Below, in pieces: positions 35,789 to 46,966 of a DNA stretch of 64,000 bases (the first letter of the stretch is position 1; every line of letters starts with the position of its first letter). The position numbers were made by a program, and so were the translations under genes. Under the pieces are notes generated by a model, which saw only the letters and a list, made by a program, of their open reading frames with translations, was not told the origin of the DNA and did no database searches. Source of the DNA: Macropodus opercularis (lineage: Eukaryota > Chordata > Actinopteri > Anabantiformes > Osphronemidae); the NCBI GenBank assembly GCA_030770545.1, contig CM061100.1:6517501-6581500 (forward strand), in the 5' to 3' direction.

Positions 35789-36196
35789 ATGGGTGAATTA
35801 CAACATGAGCAAGGAGAAGAAGCCCCCTGTGAAAAGGCATTTAAGCATTTCAGGCTTTATAGGTCTCAGAGCATGAAAGAGAAAAGAAGAAATGGCTTTG
35901 AGCATCAGAGGCTGAGTGGGAAACAAGGAGGCCTTGTCTGGCCTAAAAGGAACAAATGGAGTGACCAAAGAGAGAAGATGCGTTATAGGAAGCATTCATA
36001 CAGAAAACAACGTGGTCATCCCAAGCACACGTCCCTTGATAGAGTGGTTGCCATGGAGAGGGGAGTGCAACCCCAGCTGCAGCCAGAGGAAGAAGATGCG
36101 GAGATGGAAGTCGGCTGCCTGTCACTCAAGTCGAAAACATCAGGACCCAAAAATAGAAGAAGGGGGAGAAGCCTGTGCAAACACGCATTTAGATAG
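35789..36196 (+). CDS. Uncharacterised basic ORF, doubtful
   Basis: The 135-codon frame starts MGELQHEQGEEAPCEKAFKH and is rich in Lys, Arg, Glu and Gln, with a basic tail (NRRRGRSLCKHAFR). I do not recognise it. It has no signal peptide or membrane segment. It lies 820 bases after the nipbl stop on the same strand, with no promoter or splice evidence. A purine-rich plus strand makes a long chance frame easy. It could be transposon debris, a lineage-specific gene, or nothing. Confidence 0.15.
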   Translation: MGELQHEQGEEAPCEKAFKHFRLYRSQSMKEKRRNGFEHQRLSGKQGGLVWPKRNKWSDQREKMRYRKHSYRKQRGHPKHTSLDRVVAMERGVQPQLQPEEEDAEMEVGCLSLKSKTSGPKNRRRGRSLCKHAFR

Positions 36197-36853
36197 AGGA
36201 AGAGTGGGAAAGCTTAGATGAATTATGATTTTACACAAACTGTATGAGTTCACATACAAGTTATGATGTTGTGCATGTGACGTTGTAACCATGTGAGGAG
36301 TTTCATAATTACTCTGAATGATACTTACAATCACTTTTCAAATCATAAATTATATTTTGGTCATTACATGTATGACATTGTGAACATGATTGTTAAAATC
36401 AAAGCGAATTGTGATTGAAGGTTGAAACATAGTTCAAAAGTGTTAAACATATGAAGTAAAAGGTCAGAATGATCTGTGATAGAATCTAAATAATTTCTGC
36501 GTGCACAAGCTAATTAATAAGGAAGTACAGGGTCAGTGGAAAGTACCAGAAGGGCCAGGATGTGATAGGGGATGGGAAGTACATGAAGGACTGCATCTCT
36601 GATCAGCGATGAGACAAGGATTAGATCATGCGGTTCGCAAGCAAATACTGTTCTACCATTGGTTGATGGATGTTGAACAAGTTGTGTAGCATCACCTAGC
36701 CTTGCCTGGAAACCACCAATGATGCCACAGATGTACATTTATGGTCATGCTACGGAGAGAAAGTAAGCATGACACAGCAGAACATTGAGGAGGAAAGAAG
36801 ACCTGCAGCAGATATTGCCCACACGGCATAACTGCCTTCGTGCAGCTTTCGCT

Positions 36854-36920
36854 AGAGGATCTGTGAGAGCAGTGGATGTGCAGTGCCGTGCCCAGCTGAG
36901 CATCTAGTCCTCTGGGGAGG
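36854..36920 (+). repeat. 67 bp direct repeat, copy 1
   Basis: This copy pairs with 37066-37132, 212 bp downstream, and differs at three positions. At each of the three, copy 2 has CG and this copy has TG, which fits CpG decay. The core is GTGCAGTGCCGTGCCCAGCT. Confidence 0.85.
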
Positions 36921-36965
36921 GAGATCCCTGTCCTGAGTGAGAGGCGTTCCTCAGGGCTCAGTGGA

Positions 36966-37147
36966 CAGGCATCGAACCCACCCGTCAGGAGGGCAGTGCC
37001 AGAAGTGCCACAATACTGCAGGGACAGTCAGAGAGGTGGCTGCGGTGTCAGCCACCTGATGTCCCAGAGGATCTGTGAGAGCAGCGGACGTGCAGTGCCG
37101 TGCCCAGCTGAGCATCTAGTCCTCCGGGGAGGAGGGTTCGATGCCTG
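36966..37147. repeat. Perfect 14 bp inverted repeat around the second direct-repeat copy
   Basis: CAGGCATCGAACCC at 36966-36979 is the exact reverse complement of GGGTTCGATGCCTG at 37134-37147. The right arm follows directly after direct-repeat copy 2. The arrangement suggests a duplicated or inverted short element whose family I do not recognise. Confidence 0.75.
37066..37132 (+). repeat. 67 bp direct repeat, copy 2
   Basis: This copy is identical to 36854-36920 at 64 of 67 positions and keeps CG at the three differing sites. It is followed at once by the right arm of the inverted repeat. Confidence 0.85.
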
Positions 37148-37740
37148 TTTATTGGGTTCCACGGGGGAGATGATTCTCATCAGGCCCATGATGCGAATGT
37201 AAAACTAGCCGCCAGACTATCAGCACACCAGAAGATAATGATTAATGCATCGACCAGGAGCAGCAAAGAGCCCAAAGGTCAAAAAGTAGTTAGGCAGCTC
37301 AGAAATTATGCCACATCAGGATCTGCAATCAAGAAATCATCCAGCGTCGCCACTGTGTGTGACAGTGAAGCAGAAATGAAGACAATGTATCCGAACAGAG
37401 TGACAAGTCACAATCTAATAAAATACTATAGTTCTCACATATAATATAACTTGTATTGTTAAAGATTTTATCACTTATCTTTATTAAAATTCTTTTCCAC
37501 TGATATGATAAACTTCAACTGCTCATTATTTCTAATTTAATATATAGGTCAGGTAGATTGGATAATTGTTTTTATCAATAATAGTGTTTTCTGCTGCACT
37601 GACTATTGTGTTAGAGTCGCCCACAGTCTTGTCGAAATTATTTTTATTTATTCACTGTCTTAAACTTGTGTTTATTTTTAGTATTTCTTGTCTTGTAAAT
37701 ATTGCACTCGTCATATTGACCAGTGGGTGGCAGCACACCG

Positions 37741-37943
37741 CTTCACTTCGTTAGCGGTGCAGGAAGTTCAAGAAGCGAAGAAGAAGAGTCACCGGAACAA
37801 ATCCTGTCGCTGTGCGTGCATGAGGTTGGCGGGCTGTTAGTTGTGTGCGTGTGTTTACTATATTTGTTTAAAATTTCCTGCTTCACCGCTGAGCACAATC
37901 ATTTGCCAAATATCCCAGTGTATTGAGGAGTCATTTCAGTCGG
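37741..37943 (+). promoter_or_regulatory. nup155: nup155 promoter and non-coding exon 1
   Basis: A likely non-coding first exon ends at the donor 37943/37944 (TCGG then GTAAAG); exon 2 starts after the acceptor at 38201-38202. Two ETS-like sites are visible: CAGGAAGT at 37760-37767 and ACCGGAA at 37791-37797, typical of housekeeping promoters. The transcription start is not resolved. Confidence 0.4.
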
Positions 37944-38241
37944 GTAAAGCAACTAGTTCATGTTTTAAAACTATATGACACTTGGTTAGCATATAGCTCA
38001 ACATGCTACACAATAGTTGTGTAGTTTTAACAGTAGGCTAACTAAACAGCAATAATGAATGAACTTGCTAACGTTAGCTAGCGCTGAGTTAGCAATAAGA
38101 TGTATTAACATGTCTTTCTCTCAGTTATGTACGTATGACACCGCGGCTAGATTTGCTAATGCTGTTGACATTTACCATAGTTTGACCGGTTTCCCCGTAC
38201 AGACACCTTAGCCCCGGTAGCCTAGCCCTGGTAGCCTAGCT

Positions 38242-41200
38242 ATGCCTGCCAGCGCTGGACCAAGCAGCCCCGCCGCTGCACTCGCAGAAGCGCTGGAAAA
38301 CTCCGCCCGGCTGATTGACAAACACCTGCAGGATGACCGCTACTTTCCTGACCTGTCCGAGTTACTCGGCGTGGCGTCACACAGTAAGTAATGGGAATGG
38401 ATACTGCGAGGAAGGTGGATTCAACAGTGTCTGACAGTTCGCGAACATGTCTGTATTTACAATAGTGATATAAAACTGTATTAGGGATGAAGCTGGTAAA
38501 ATCAGCACAAACAGTTAATCAAAGTCATCCTTGTTGCTGTCTAAGACTGTTTACACACAGATATGTACTGAGAAATGAGCAATGATGAGAAAATGGTGAC
38601 ATATTGTGATGCCTGAAAAACGTCTGTTACCGTGTTTTGTAGAGAGTATTTATTATTTTTGTGTCTAAATGAAATTTATTATAATTGTAATGGTTCCTTG
38701 ATGTAAAGATTTTGACTCTGATGAAGGTGTTTAATTAGATCTGCTGTTGATAGATATGCCGTCCCTCTCTGGAGTGTCTGACATGGACTACCCCCTTCAG
38801 GGACCTGGACTGTTAAGTGTGCCAAACCTCCCAGAACTCAGTGCGGTCCGCCGAGTCCCTCTGCCACCTGAACTGGTAGAGCAGTTCAGCCGTATCCTTT
38901 CAGAAGCTTTTCAAAAGAGGTACTAATATGTATAGTGGTCTGTGTTAACTCATGGCTTTCTTGTTGGCCACAAAACTGGAGTTTCAACTTAACTGTTTTA
39001 TAGACATGCAATGTAACTGCATGATGGGAGTTTTTCCTGAGATTTGCAGAGCATGGCTAACCATTGACAATGACATCTTCATGTGGAATTATGAAGATGG
39101 GTGAGTATATACTACTCTTTTGGTGATTAAGTGACAACGTCCATAATTACGCTCGGCTATCCTGACATTGGGAACATTCTTGAAAAACCTTAACAGAAGA
39201 CAGCCGTTCATATCTGCCTGTTGTTTTGATTCTATGCAGAGGAGACGTGGCCTACTTTGATGGCCTAATTGAAACCATTCTTGCAGTGGGCCTAGTAAAA
39301 CCAAAACAAGGTATCAATAAACGCTTGCTAAGTGGGATTTAACATTGTTTCCTATTTAAGTAAACCTAGTCATTTGTGGTGATCTTCCTCAGGAATTTTA
39401 CAGCCACACATTCACTACCTCTTGGTGTTGGCTACTTCTGTGGATGTAGTGATCCTTGGTCTGAGCTTCCCGAAGGGCCAAGCTGGTGAGTCTGTTATAC
39501 AACTCCTGTTATAATGACATGCAGTTGCGTTGTTTACTGTGTTTTTGATGTAAAGTCACTATATGAAACTATATTTCTCATATTTGTCTCCCTTTCCTGT
39601 CGTAGGGTTGAACGATAGTATGTCTGGGGGGATGCAGCTGCTACCAGACCCCCTATTCTCAATCCCCACAGACAACACCTACATCCTGTCCATCACCTCC
39701 ACAGACCTAGGCCGTATCTTTATGGCTGGAAAGGATGGTTGCCTGTATGAGATAGCCTACCAGGCTGAGGCTGGCTGGCTAAGTCAGCGTTGCAGAAAAA
39801 TTAACCATTCCAAAAGTTCTCTATCATTTCTCATCCCTTCTGTACTCCAGTTCTCCTTCTCCGAAGATGGTAAGAACACATTTCTGTGTAGATCATTCTG
39901 CGATATAAACAACAAATTTAGCTTTAACTATTGGCTGTCCTTTTGCTTTATAGACCCCATTGTGCAGATTGCTATTGACAACTCTCGTAACACACTATTC
40001 ACACGATCTGAGAAAGGTGTTCTGCAGGTATTATTTTGGCTGGAAATCCAAATTTTTACCTTGTAAAGTTTTATTTTATTTGCCAAAACAGTATCCTGTG
40101 ATTTGCGGTTGCTGTAAAAATGTTGATTTTGGTTTCTTTAGGTGTATGATCTGGGTGCTGATGGGCAGGGTATGAGTCGTGTTGCAACTATGTCACAAAG
40201 CTCCATTGTTGCAGCTGCTGGAAACATAGCAAGGTGTCTTTTTTCACCTCTGTCATTAAGATTAGCTTTAGTGGGAAGTAGGTTTTTCCCCATTTCCTTC
40301 AAAACACTCATCTTCTTTCATTACAGGACGATTGATCGCTCTGTCTTCAAACCAATTGTCCAGATCTCCGTTATTGATCGATCTGAGTCTTCTGACTGTC
40401 ATCTGCTTGCTGTCACTCATGCAGGTAAAGATTATCGAACAACAGTAAGCAGAAATGAAAAACTGTGTGTGTTATGTCTGAACCTCATGTTGTCTGCTTG
40501 TAGGAGTGCGTCTCTACTTCAGCACCACACCTTTTGCCCCTCCACAACAGAAACATGTGGCACTTCGACCTAGCCTGTTAGCATTGATCCATGTTCGCCT
40601 GCCGCCAGGGTTTTCTGCATCGTCTACTTTGCAGAAACCTGCAAAGGTTCATAAAGCACTGCACAGCAAAGGTACAAATATTTTGTCGTCTCTTCAGTTT
40701 ATTATGAAATAAATAAAACCCATTACTTTACTTATGTCCAGTCGACTGGTGCAAATAAGTATTTTTGGCAAAACTACAGATTTGTTTGCATCTTTTTTTT
40801 CTTTGCTCACGTATTGCAGGAGTTCTGTTGATGGCAGCTTCTGAAACAGAGGATAGTGACATTCTTTGGTGTATCAATCATGACTCTTTTCCTTTCAAGA
40901 AACCCTTGATGGAAACCCAGGTTGGCATATTAAAAGTGCACAGTTTTAACATTATATACAATTTACATTCAGATACTGTAGAACTTTTCAGAGCTCTTGG
41001 GTCAGCCAGCCACACCTTATACAGGTTAATAACACGTGGATTGTGCTTCTTTTTCTTCTGTTACATTCCAGATGATGTCTAATGTAGATGGGCACTCTTG
41101 GGCTCTGTGTGCTCTCAATGAGCAGAGGCCCACCAAGACTTTTAGTCCTCTGAACAAGGAACAAATTCCCATCACTGATTCACCAGTTGTGGTCCAGCAG

Positions 41201-41242
41201 CACAATATTCCTCCTCAGAAGTTTGTCCTCCTCTCTGCAAAG
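38242..41242 (+). CDS. nup155: nup155 beta-propeller block, exons 2-13
   Basis: The exons are 38242-38383 (coding part; exon starts 38203), 38754-38891, 39004-39100, 39240-39310, 39393-39485, 39606-39869, 39954-40027, 40142-40233, 40327-40424, 40504-40671, 40820-40920 and 41072-41242. Exon 3 ends at a CC/GTATCC donor that gives EQFSHMQCNCMMG, matching human QFGHMQCNCMMG. The block contains the propeller blades and the hydrophobic CDCLYE-type strand (GKDGCLYEIAYQAEAGW). Confidence 0.92.
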
Positions 41243-44200
41243 GTGACAAGCTATTGTCCTGCTTTTTTGTTTCGTCATGTCTTGCTTATGCATATTATTG
41301 TTAAGGCTTCTTGCTGTCCTATAGGGAAGTCATATCTTTCAAAAACTACGGCCGGTAGACCAGCTACGTCATCTGCTGGTGAGCTGTGCTGGAGGAGAAA
41401 GTGAAGACATAGAGCGCTTCTTTAAACTACACAGGGTGCGAAACATCATAATTTTATTACCCCCCTTACTGTGACTTTTGGACTTTTTTTGGCTTAAACA
41501 AGCTTAAAAATGTGATTTTCTTTTTTTTTCTGTACAGGAAGAGCAGGCATGTGCCACGGCGCTGATCCTGGCATCCTCCAGCGCTGCTTGTGACAGAGAG
41601 GTGTCACAGTGGGCCACAAGAGCCTTCTTCAGGTAAACTGACACGTTTGATATGGATTCTCACACTGAATCTCACCATACACAAACTAAAATATCTTTGT
41701 AATTAGATATGGAGGAGAAGCACAGATGAGATTTCCTGCAGCCATGGCATCTCCTAGTACTGTTGGACCTGTGATGAGCTCCCCAGCACCAGGTAAGTAG
41801 TAAGAAAATACTGCCCCACTATTCTCAGTGGGACGTTAAAACATTTAAAAACCAATACCTGCTAAGACAGTACTCTGACACACATTTGATGTATTTCTGT
41901 AATTGTCTGTTAGGAATTGTTCCCCCAGCTTTGGCGACACCATTTACACCGATGCATTCTGCAGCTGCCCCTATCACGCCCATGGCTGTCGGCCCAGAGG
42001 TGATTTTCTCAGGGAAGCACAACGGCATCAGCATCTACTTTGCCCGCATTCTTGGGTATGAAAATCCTGGAATTGTTGACACTTTGTGAATCAGTTTTCT
42101 GTGCGTGTGTTCATGAGCTTTCTCTCCTACTGACATCACAGTAATATTTGGGATGCGAGCCTTGCTGTTGAGAGAGCCGTGAGCAATGGAAGCCAGGCTG
42201 TCACTATCGTAAGTAGGATAAAGTATGAGCATGCATTTTTAAATAATTATCCTGATATCATCTAGTTGGACCTAACGTTTATCTGTTCTCACAGCTGGAA
42301 AGCAGTGTGACTTCAGTTGATCTGGAGTCAGTCCTTTTTGAGCTCTCTGGTTTGAGGGAGTTTCTTGATAAAAACTCTCAGTTCAGTCCATCTTCTCTTG
42401 GTGCTGCAAGGTACTTGTAATTTAGTATTGTTTTTACTTACTATTTTGACTTTTAAATAGGTTTGATTAGTTCTCTTGAACAAGTAATTGGTTCAGTCTG
42501 TTAAGAGTGAGTTATACCTTCACTTTAGTTGTATTTCTGGGCTTCAATTTAACTGAGCCTAACATCAGCTCTTCTGATTCTTGCTAGTTTTACCTCCCCT
42601 GGCAACCTGCAGCAAAGACTTCTGGGATTTATGCGTCCTGATGGAGCCAGTTCTCAGCAGGTCCAGCAGGAGCTGCAGAGGAAGTATCACAGTGAGTTAA
42701 CAACATTTTTAAGATGTTATTGGTACTAATGACTTTGTTTAACTGGTGGAGAATTCCTTTAAGCATCTGTAACTCTTGTGTATTTGCTTTTCTACTCGTA
42801 TCCAGCCAAGGCGCAGGTCTATGAGAAAGTGTCACTGCAGGGGATCCAGCAGTTAGTCCATCGCTCATATCAGACTCTCGCCCTCTGGAAGCTTCTCTGT
42901 GATCATCAGTTCAGCCTCATTATGTCTGAGTTGCCAAAGGTGAATGGGTGCACAAACTCACTCACATCCTTTTCTAAATGGGATACTGTTTTGTTTTAGC
43001 CAAAAACTCGTACTACAGTGTGATTGCTCCTTGGAATCTTCATTGCTCACTCTGCAGTTCTTCTTTTTCTGTGTTGGCAGGAATTTCAAGAGCAGATGAA
43101 GGGAGCCACTTTTAAGGATGTAGTGATCCGGGGCAAGGAGCTGTCTGGAGCACTCATCACAGCGCTCATTAATGTCTACATCAAAGATAATGCTCCTGTG
43201 GATGCCATCAGCAATCACCTGCGAGACATCTGTCCCCTGCTGTACAGCAGCGATGACAGTGTTTGCTCCAAGGTTCGCATGAACATATGGTGTTTGTGGG
43301 TCTTAACACGTTCATGTTTCAGAGCATGGTTTTACATTATTCTCAGCAGAATTGTTACAAAATGATGTTGGAAGGTACTTCATATTTTGTTAATGTGCCT
43401 AAGAGCCTGGTGTTTCTATTTTGTTGTTGCTTGATGTCTTTCTTTCACAATTCTTGCAGTCTTTAGCATTAAATTATATCGATTTGTGTGTTAACGTTTT
43501 CTTTGCTTTTTGTGTTACAATCAGGCTAATGAGCTGCTGCAGAGCTCTAAGCAGATTCAGAGTAAAGCCGATAAAGAGAGAACACTGAGAGAGAGTATGC
43601 AGCTCTATCAACAGATCAGCCAACACACAGACCTGCCGCTTGTCTGCTCCCAGTACAGGCAGGGTAGGGCCGCACAAGGTTTCCGTCCTCATTTAGTGTT
43701 TGTAGAGCTGGTATTTGATTAATGCTAATATTCCGTCTTAGTGCGATTCTACGAGGGAGTCCTTGAGCTATGCCTGACAGCAGCAGACAAGAAGGATCCA
43801 CAGAGACTGGGTCCACACTTCTACAAGAATGGAGAGCCTGAAGAGGACAGAGTAGGACAACAGGCCTTTCAGGAAAGGTAACAGGAGAAAAGAACCATAG
43901 ACCTCTCATTGATGGCTGCTTTGGCTTATGATAACCCACTTTTAACCCATTTTTCACTTCTCCCCTCCAGACTTTTATGTTATAAGTGCATCACAGATAC
44001 TATGCAGGAGCTGGTAAACCAGAGCAAAGCTGCCCCTCAGTCTCCAAGTGTCCCTAAGCAACCTGGGCCACCTGTCATGACCTCTGACCCCAACATGCTC
44101 AGTAATGAAGAAGCAACAGCCCACGTGAGACATTTGATGCTCGTTTGCTGCCACAGGAGTGTACATGTTCAGCATTTCTAATAAAATTCTGTCGTTCCCT

Positions 44201-46966
44201 TGTAGTTTGAGCAGATGCTCGGTTTGGCCCAGAGGTCTCAGGATGAGTTGTTTCACATAGCTCTGTACAACTGGCTGATCCAGGCCGACCTTACTGACAA
44301 ACTACTGGAGGTAGTGTTTCTGCACGTTGGATTAACACTAGAACTATGTAGTTTTCTGCTTTTAAATATTGTGCCTAAGGCCCTCATTTTCTTAAGCAAG
44401 CAGTTTTGTCGTAGCTCTGGAATCGTCCATTTTCATTGCATCATTATATACCAGCCTAAATCTCTCAGCAGTGTTATCATGAATATTATGATCTGTCTGA
44501 TTACTGCTGTTCTGATTTTATCTCCTATTCACTGAACAGGTCAATTCTCCATATCTGGAGGAACATTTGATGCATATGATCAACCAGGACCAGAGTAAGG
44601 TGCACAATATGGACTTGTTGTGGCGCTACTATGAGAAGAATCGCAACTTTGGCAAGGCAGCTCATGTACTGGCCCGCCTTGCTGACATGCACAGGTTTGG
44701 GCACACAACAACACTTTATTGTGGTTTCAGTTTTTCACTGAATGTGGATAAAAAGAAAGCACACTGTTCATTCTGTGCCCATACAGCACAGAGATTTCTT
44801 TGAAACAGCGTTTGGAGTATATTGCCCGAGCTATTCTGTCTGCTAAGAGTTCCTCCTGCATCTCCGCTCAGGCGTCTGATGGAGAGTTTCTTCATGAGCT
44901 GGAAGAAAAGATGGAGGTATGTGCATAGCGATTGTTGCAGCAAAAAAACAAACACCCTCCGTCTATGAAGTTGAGCACTTTGAACTCCTGTTTTTCTTGT
45001 TCTGGTTTCTCCACTTAGCTGGTACGAATCCAAGTCCAGATCCAGGAGACCCTGATTAGACAGTACTCTCATCATCCCTCAGTGAAAAATGTCATCTCTC
45101 AGTTGGACTCTGAGCTCATGGACATCACAAAGGTACCATAAGGCAGAATAAGGACATTGTTCTACAGAACAATGTTTTTAATGATGAAAGAGAAATGTCT
45201 GTAAACACCACGCTCTTCTCTCACGTGTAGCTCTATGGGGAGTTTGCTGATCATTACAAGTTGTCTGAGTGCAAGCTGGCCATCATTCACTGTGCAGGAC
45301 ACTCTGATCCCATTCTGGTGCACTCGCTGTGGCAGGAGATCATAGAGAAAGGCAAGTGTAAAATGAAATTCCCTCTACAATGTAAACTGGACCTTTCCCT
45401 CACCTTCATGGCCTTTTAAAATCATGGTCTCGTCTTTCAGAACTAGGAGACACTGTAGCCATGAGTCCCGTTGACAGAATGAGGTCTCTTAGTTTGAAAC
45501 TGGTATCACTGGGAAAGATCTATGCTGGTACACCAAGATATTTTCCTCTGGGTAAGCTTTTAAACCTTCCTATAATTACTTCGTTTTTTTTCCCCTCAGT
45601 TCGATTTTTCCATCATGCTGTTTATAATTTAGTTAACAGTAATGTAATGACATCGCTTTTGCATAATTTGTCACAAGGACTCTGGCATAGGTCTGTAGGG
45701 TCATGCAGATGCTCTAGGTGACAGTTTAATTACCCCTTATTACAACATGCGTGTTCAAACCTGTCTTTCCTGCCAAGATAATGATTCAGTTTATATATTC
45801 CTATTTAATGCACACACACGTTTGCCTTAGTGATGACATGGCAATATGTCCTGCTGTTGTAGAGTTCCTGGTGAAGTTTCTGGAGCAGGAGGTGTGCCGA
45901 CTCAACTGGGACGTGGGATTTGTAACCTCAACCATGCAGGAAATAGGTGTACAGCTGCCTCGTCTCCTGGAGGTCTATGACCAGCTTTTCAAAACCCGGG
46001 TACATGATTTGGATAAAATGTGTCAATGCACCAGTTTTTTAAATCAAGTTATACTAAGTTACCTCTGTCACCTATTGCCTTTTCACCTCTAGGATCCTTG
46101 CTGGCAGCGCCTGAGGAAGCCTCTCCACCTGGTAGAGTGTATCCACGTGCTTCTGTCAGGATATGTTGATGATCCCAGCAGAGTACCAACCTATGACAGG
46201 TAATGACTGAGTGTCTGTCCCTTGGCAGCTGAATTTGAATCTGTGGTGAGAACAACTATAGTGTTACAGTCAAATTATAACTCTGATCCTCATCATGTTG
46301 AAGTGTTTTTGTTTTGTCCGTGCCTTTTTGTTTTTTCATTTTGCAGCAAGAGATGCTTTTGCTGTTTCTAGGCAACAAAACACATCTGTCAATCAGAAGT
46401 GTGCTACTAAAACATTCACGCAGTCAAAGGCAAAGTAGACAAATAAAAACCTCTACTTAAATTCCAAATGCCACAGATGAGTTATTTGTATTAAGATCAT
46501 TATTTTGTGAGACGATAGTTTTTTTTTCCGTGTCGGGTCCCTAAACAATGTAATGGTTCCTTCTGTCTTTTCTGTTGTGTGAGTTCACTTGAATTGCAGT
46601 TTACTCTGAGGAAGCAGGGATAAAAGACTAAAACAGTACTGTTGCAATATTTCTATTCACCCTATTTGACAGGATTCTCTCACCTTTGAGGCCACCATTT
46701 TATTGCTTAAACAGAAAAGGTGGCTACAAGAAGGTCTCTTTCGGTGAAATCGAATCATAACAGAAATGGTTGAAACATCCAATACCCTTCCAGTAAGAGT
46801 GACGTGTTTGCCTTCTCTCCATTTCAGACGCAGATTCACCAACGTGTGCCTTGATAACATCTGTGGATACCTTGTGGAGCTCCAGTCTCTGAGTCCAAAC
46901 TCTGCTCTGCAACAAACCATCGGCAACTTCAAGTCGCTGCAGGCGAAGCTGCAGAAGCTCCACTGA
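38242..46966 (+). CDS. nup155: Nuclear pore complex protein NUP155
   Basis: NUP155 is a scaffold nucleoporin of the inner ring, needed for pore assembly and linked to NUP35, NDC1 and the NUP205/188 arms. The model has 33 coding exons totalling 4104 nt (1367 aa; human 1391), with phase kept throughout. The N-terminal half (to about residue 503) is the beta-propeller (PLQGPGLLSVPNLPE, LPDPLFSIPTDNTYI, HVRLPPGFSASS). The rest is the alpha-solenoid, ending NFKSLQAKLQKLH. The start MPASAGPSS lies in exon 2, 39 bases after its acceptor, behind a short leader containing a tandem GGTAGCCTAGC. The intron after 45351 begins with GC. AATAAA at 47684-47689 is the likely poly(A) signal, giving a 3' UTR of about 740 bases. 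Confidence 0.97.
41325..46966 (+). CDS. nup155: nup155 alpha-solenoid block, exons 14-34
   Basis: The exons are 41325-41435, 41538-41632, 41707-41792, 41914-42055, 42142-42208, 42295-42410, 42588-42691, 42806-42939, 43081-43272, 43525-43663, 43742-43877, 43971-44124, 44206-44310, 44540-44694, 44787-44916, 45019-45132, 45231-45351, 45441-45551, 45863-45999, 46093-46199 and 46828-46966. Conserved marks include IPITDSPVVVQQHNIPPQKF upstream and, here, YYEKNRNFGKAAHVLARLAD and LNWDVGFVTSTMQEIGVQLP. The exon from 45863 uses the acceptor after TTGTAG; an earlier AG at about 45829 would break the frame. Confidence 0.92.

Larger units (their letters stand above)
34970..37740. other. nipbl 3' UTR and nipbl-nup155 intergenic DNA
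   Basis: The nipbl 3' UTR runs to about 35300 (AATAAA at 35284-35289; another near 35562). The rest holds a 135-codon plus-strand frame at 35789-36196 of unknown meaning, and a repeat cluster at 36854-37147. I see no exon of CPLANE1, the gene that lies between NIPBL and NUP155 in human. Confidence 0.45.

Noticed and set aside
36966..37147. GGTTCGAT motif considered as a tRNA gene
   Set aside because: No A box, acceptor stem or anticodon arm can be drawn around it; only the B-box-like octamer is present.
45830..45862. Upstream extension (DDMAICPAVV) of nup155 exon 45863
   Set aside because: Joining at the earlier AG breaks the frame from exon 45441-45551, and the human protein has no matching residues.
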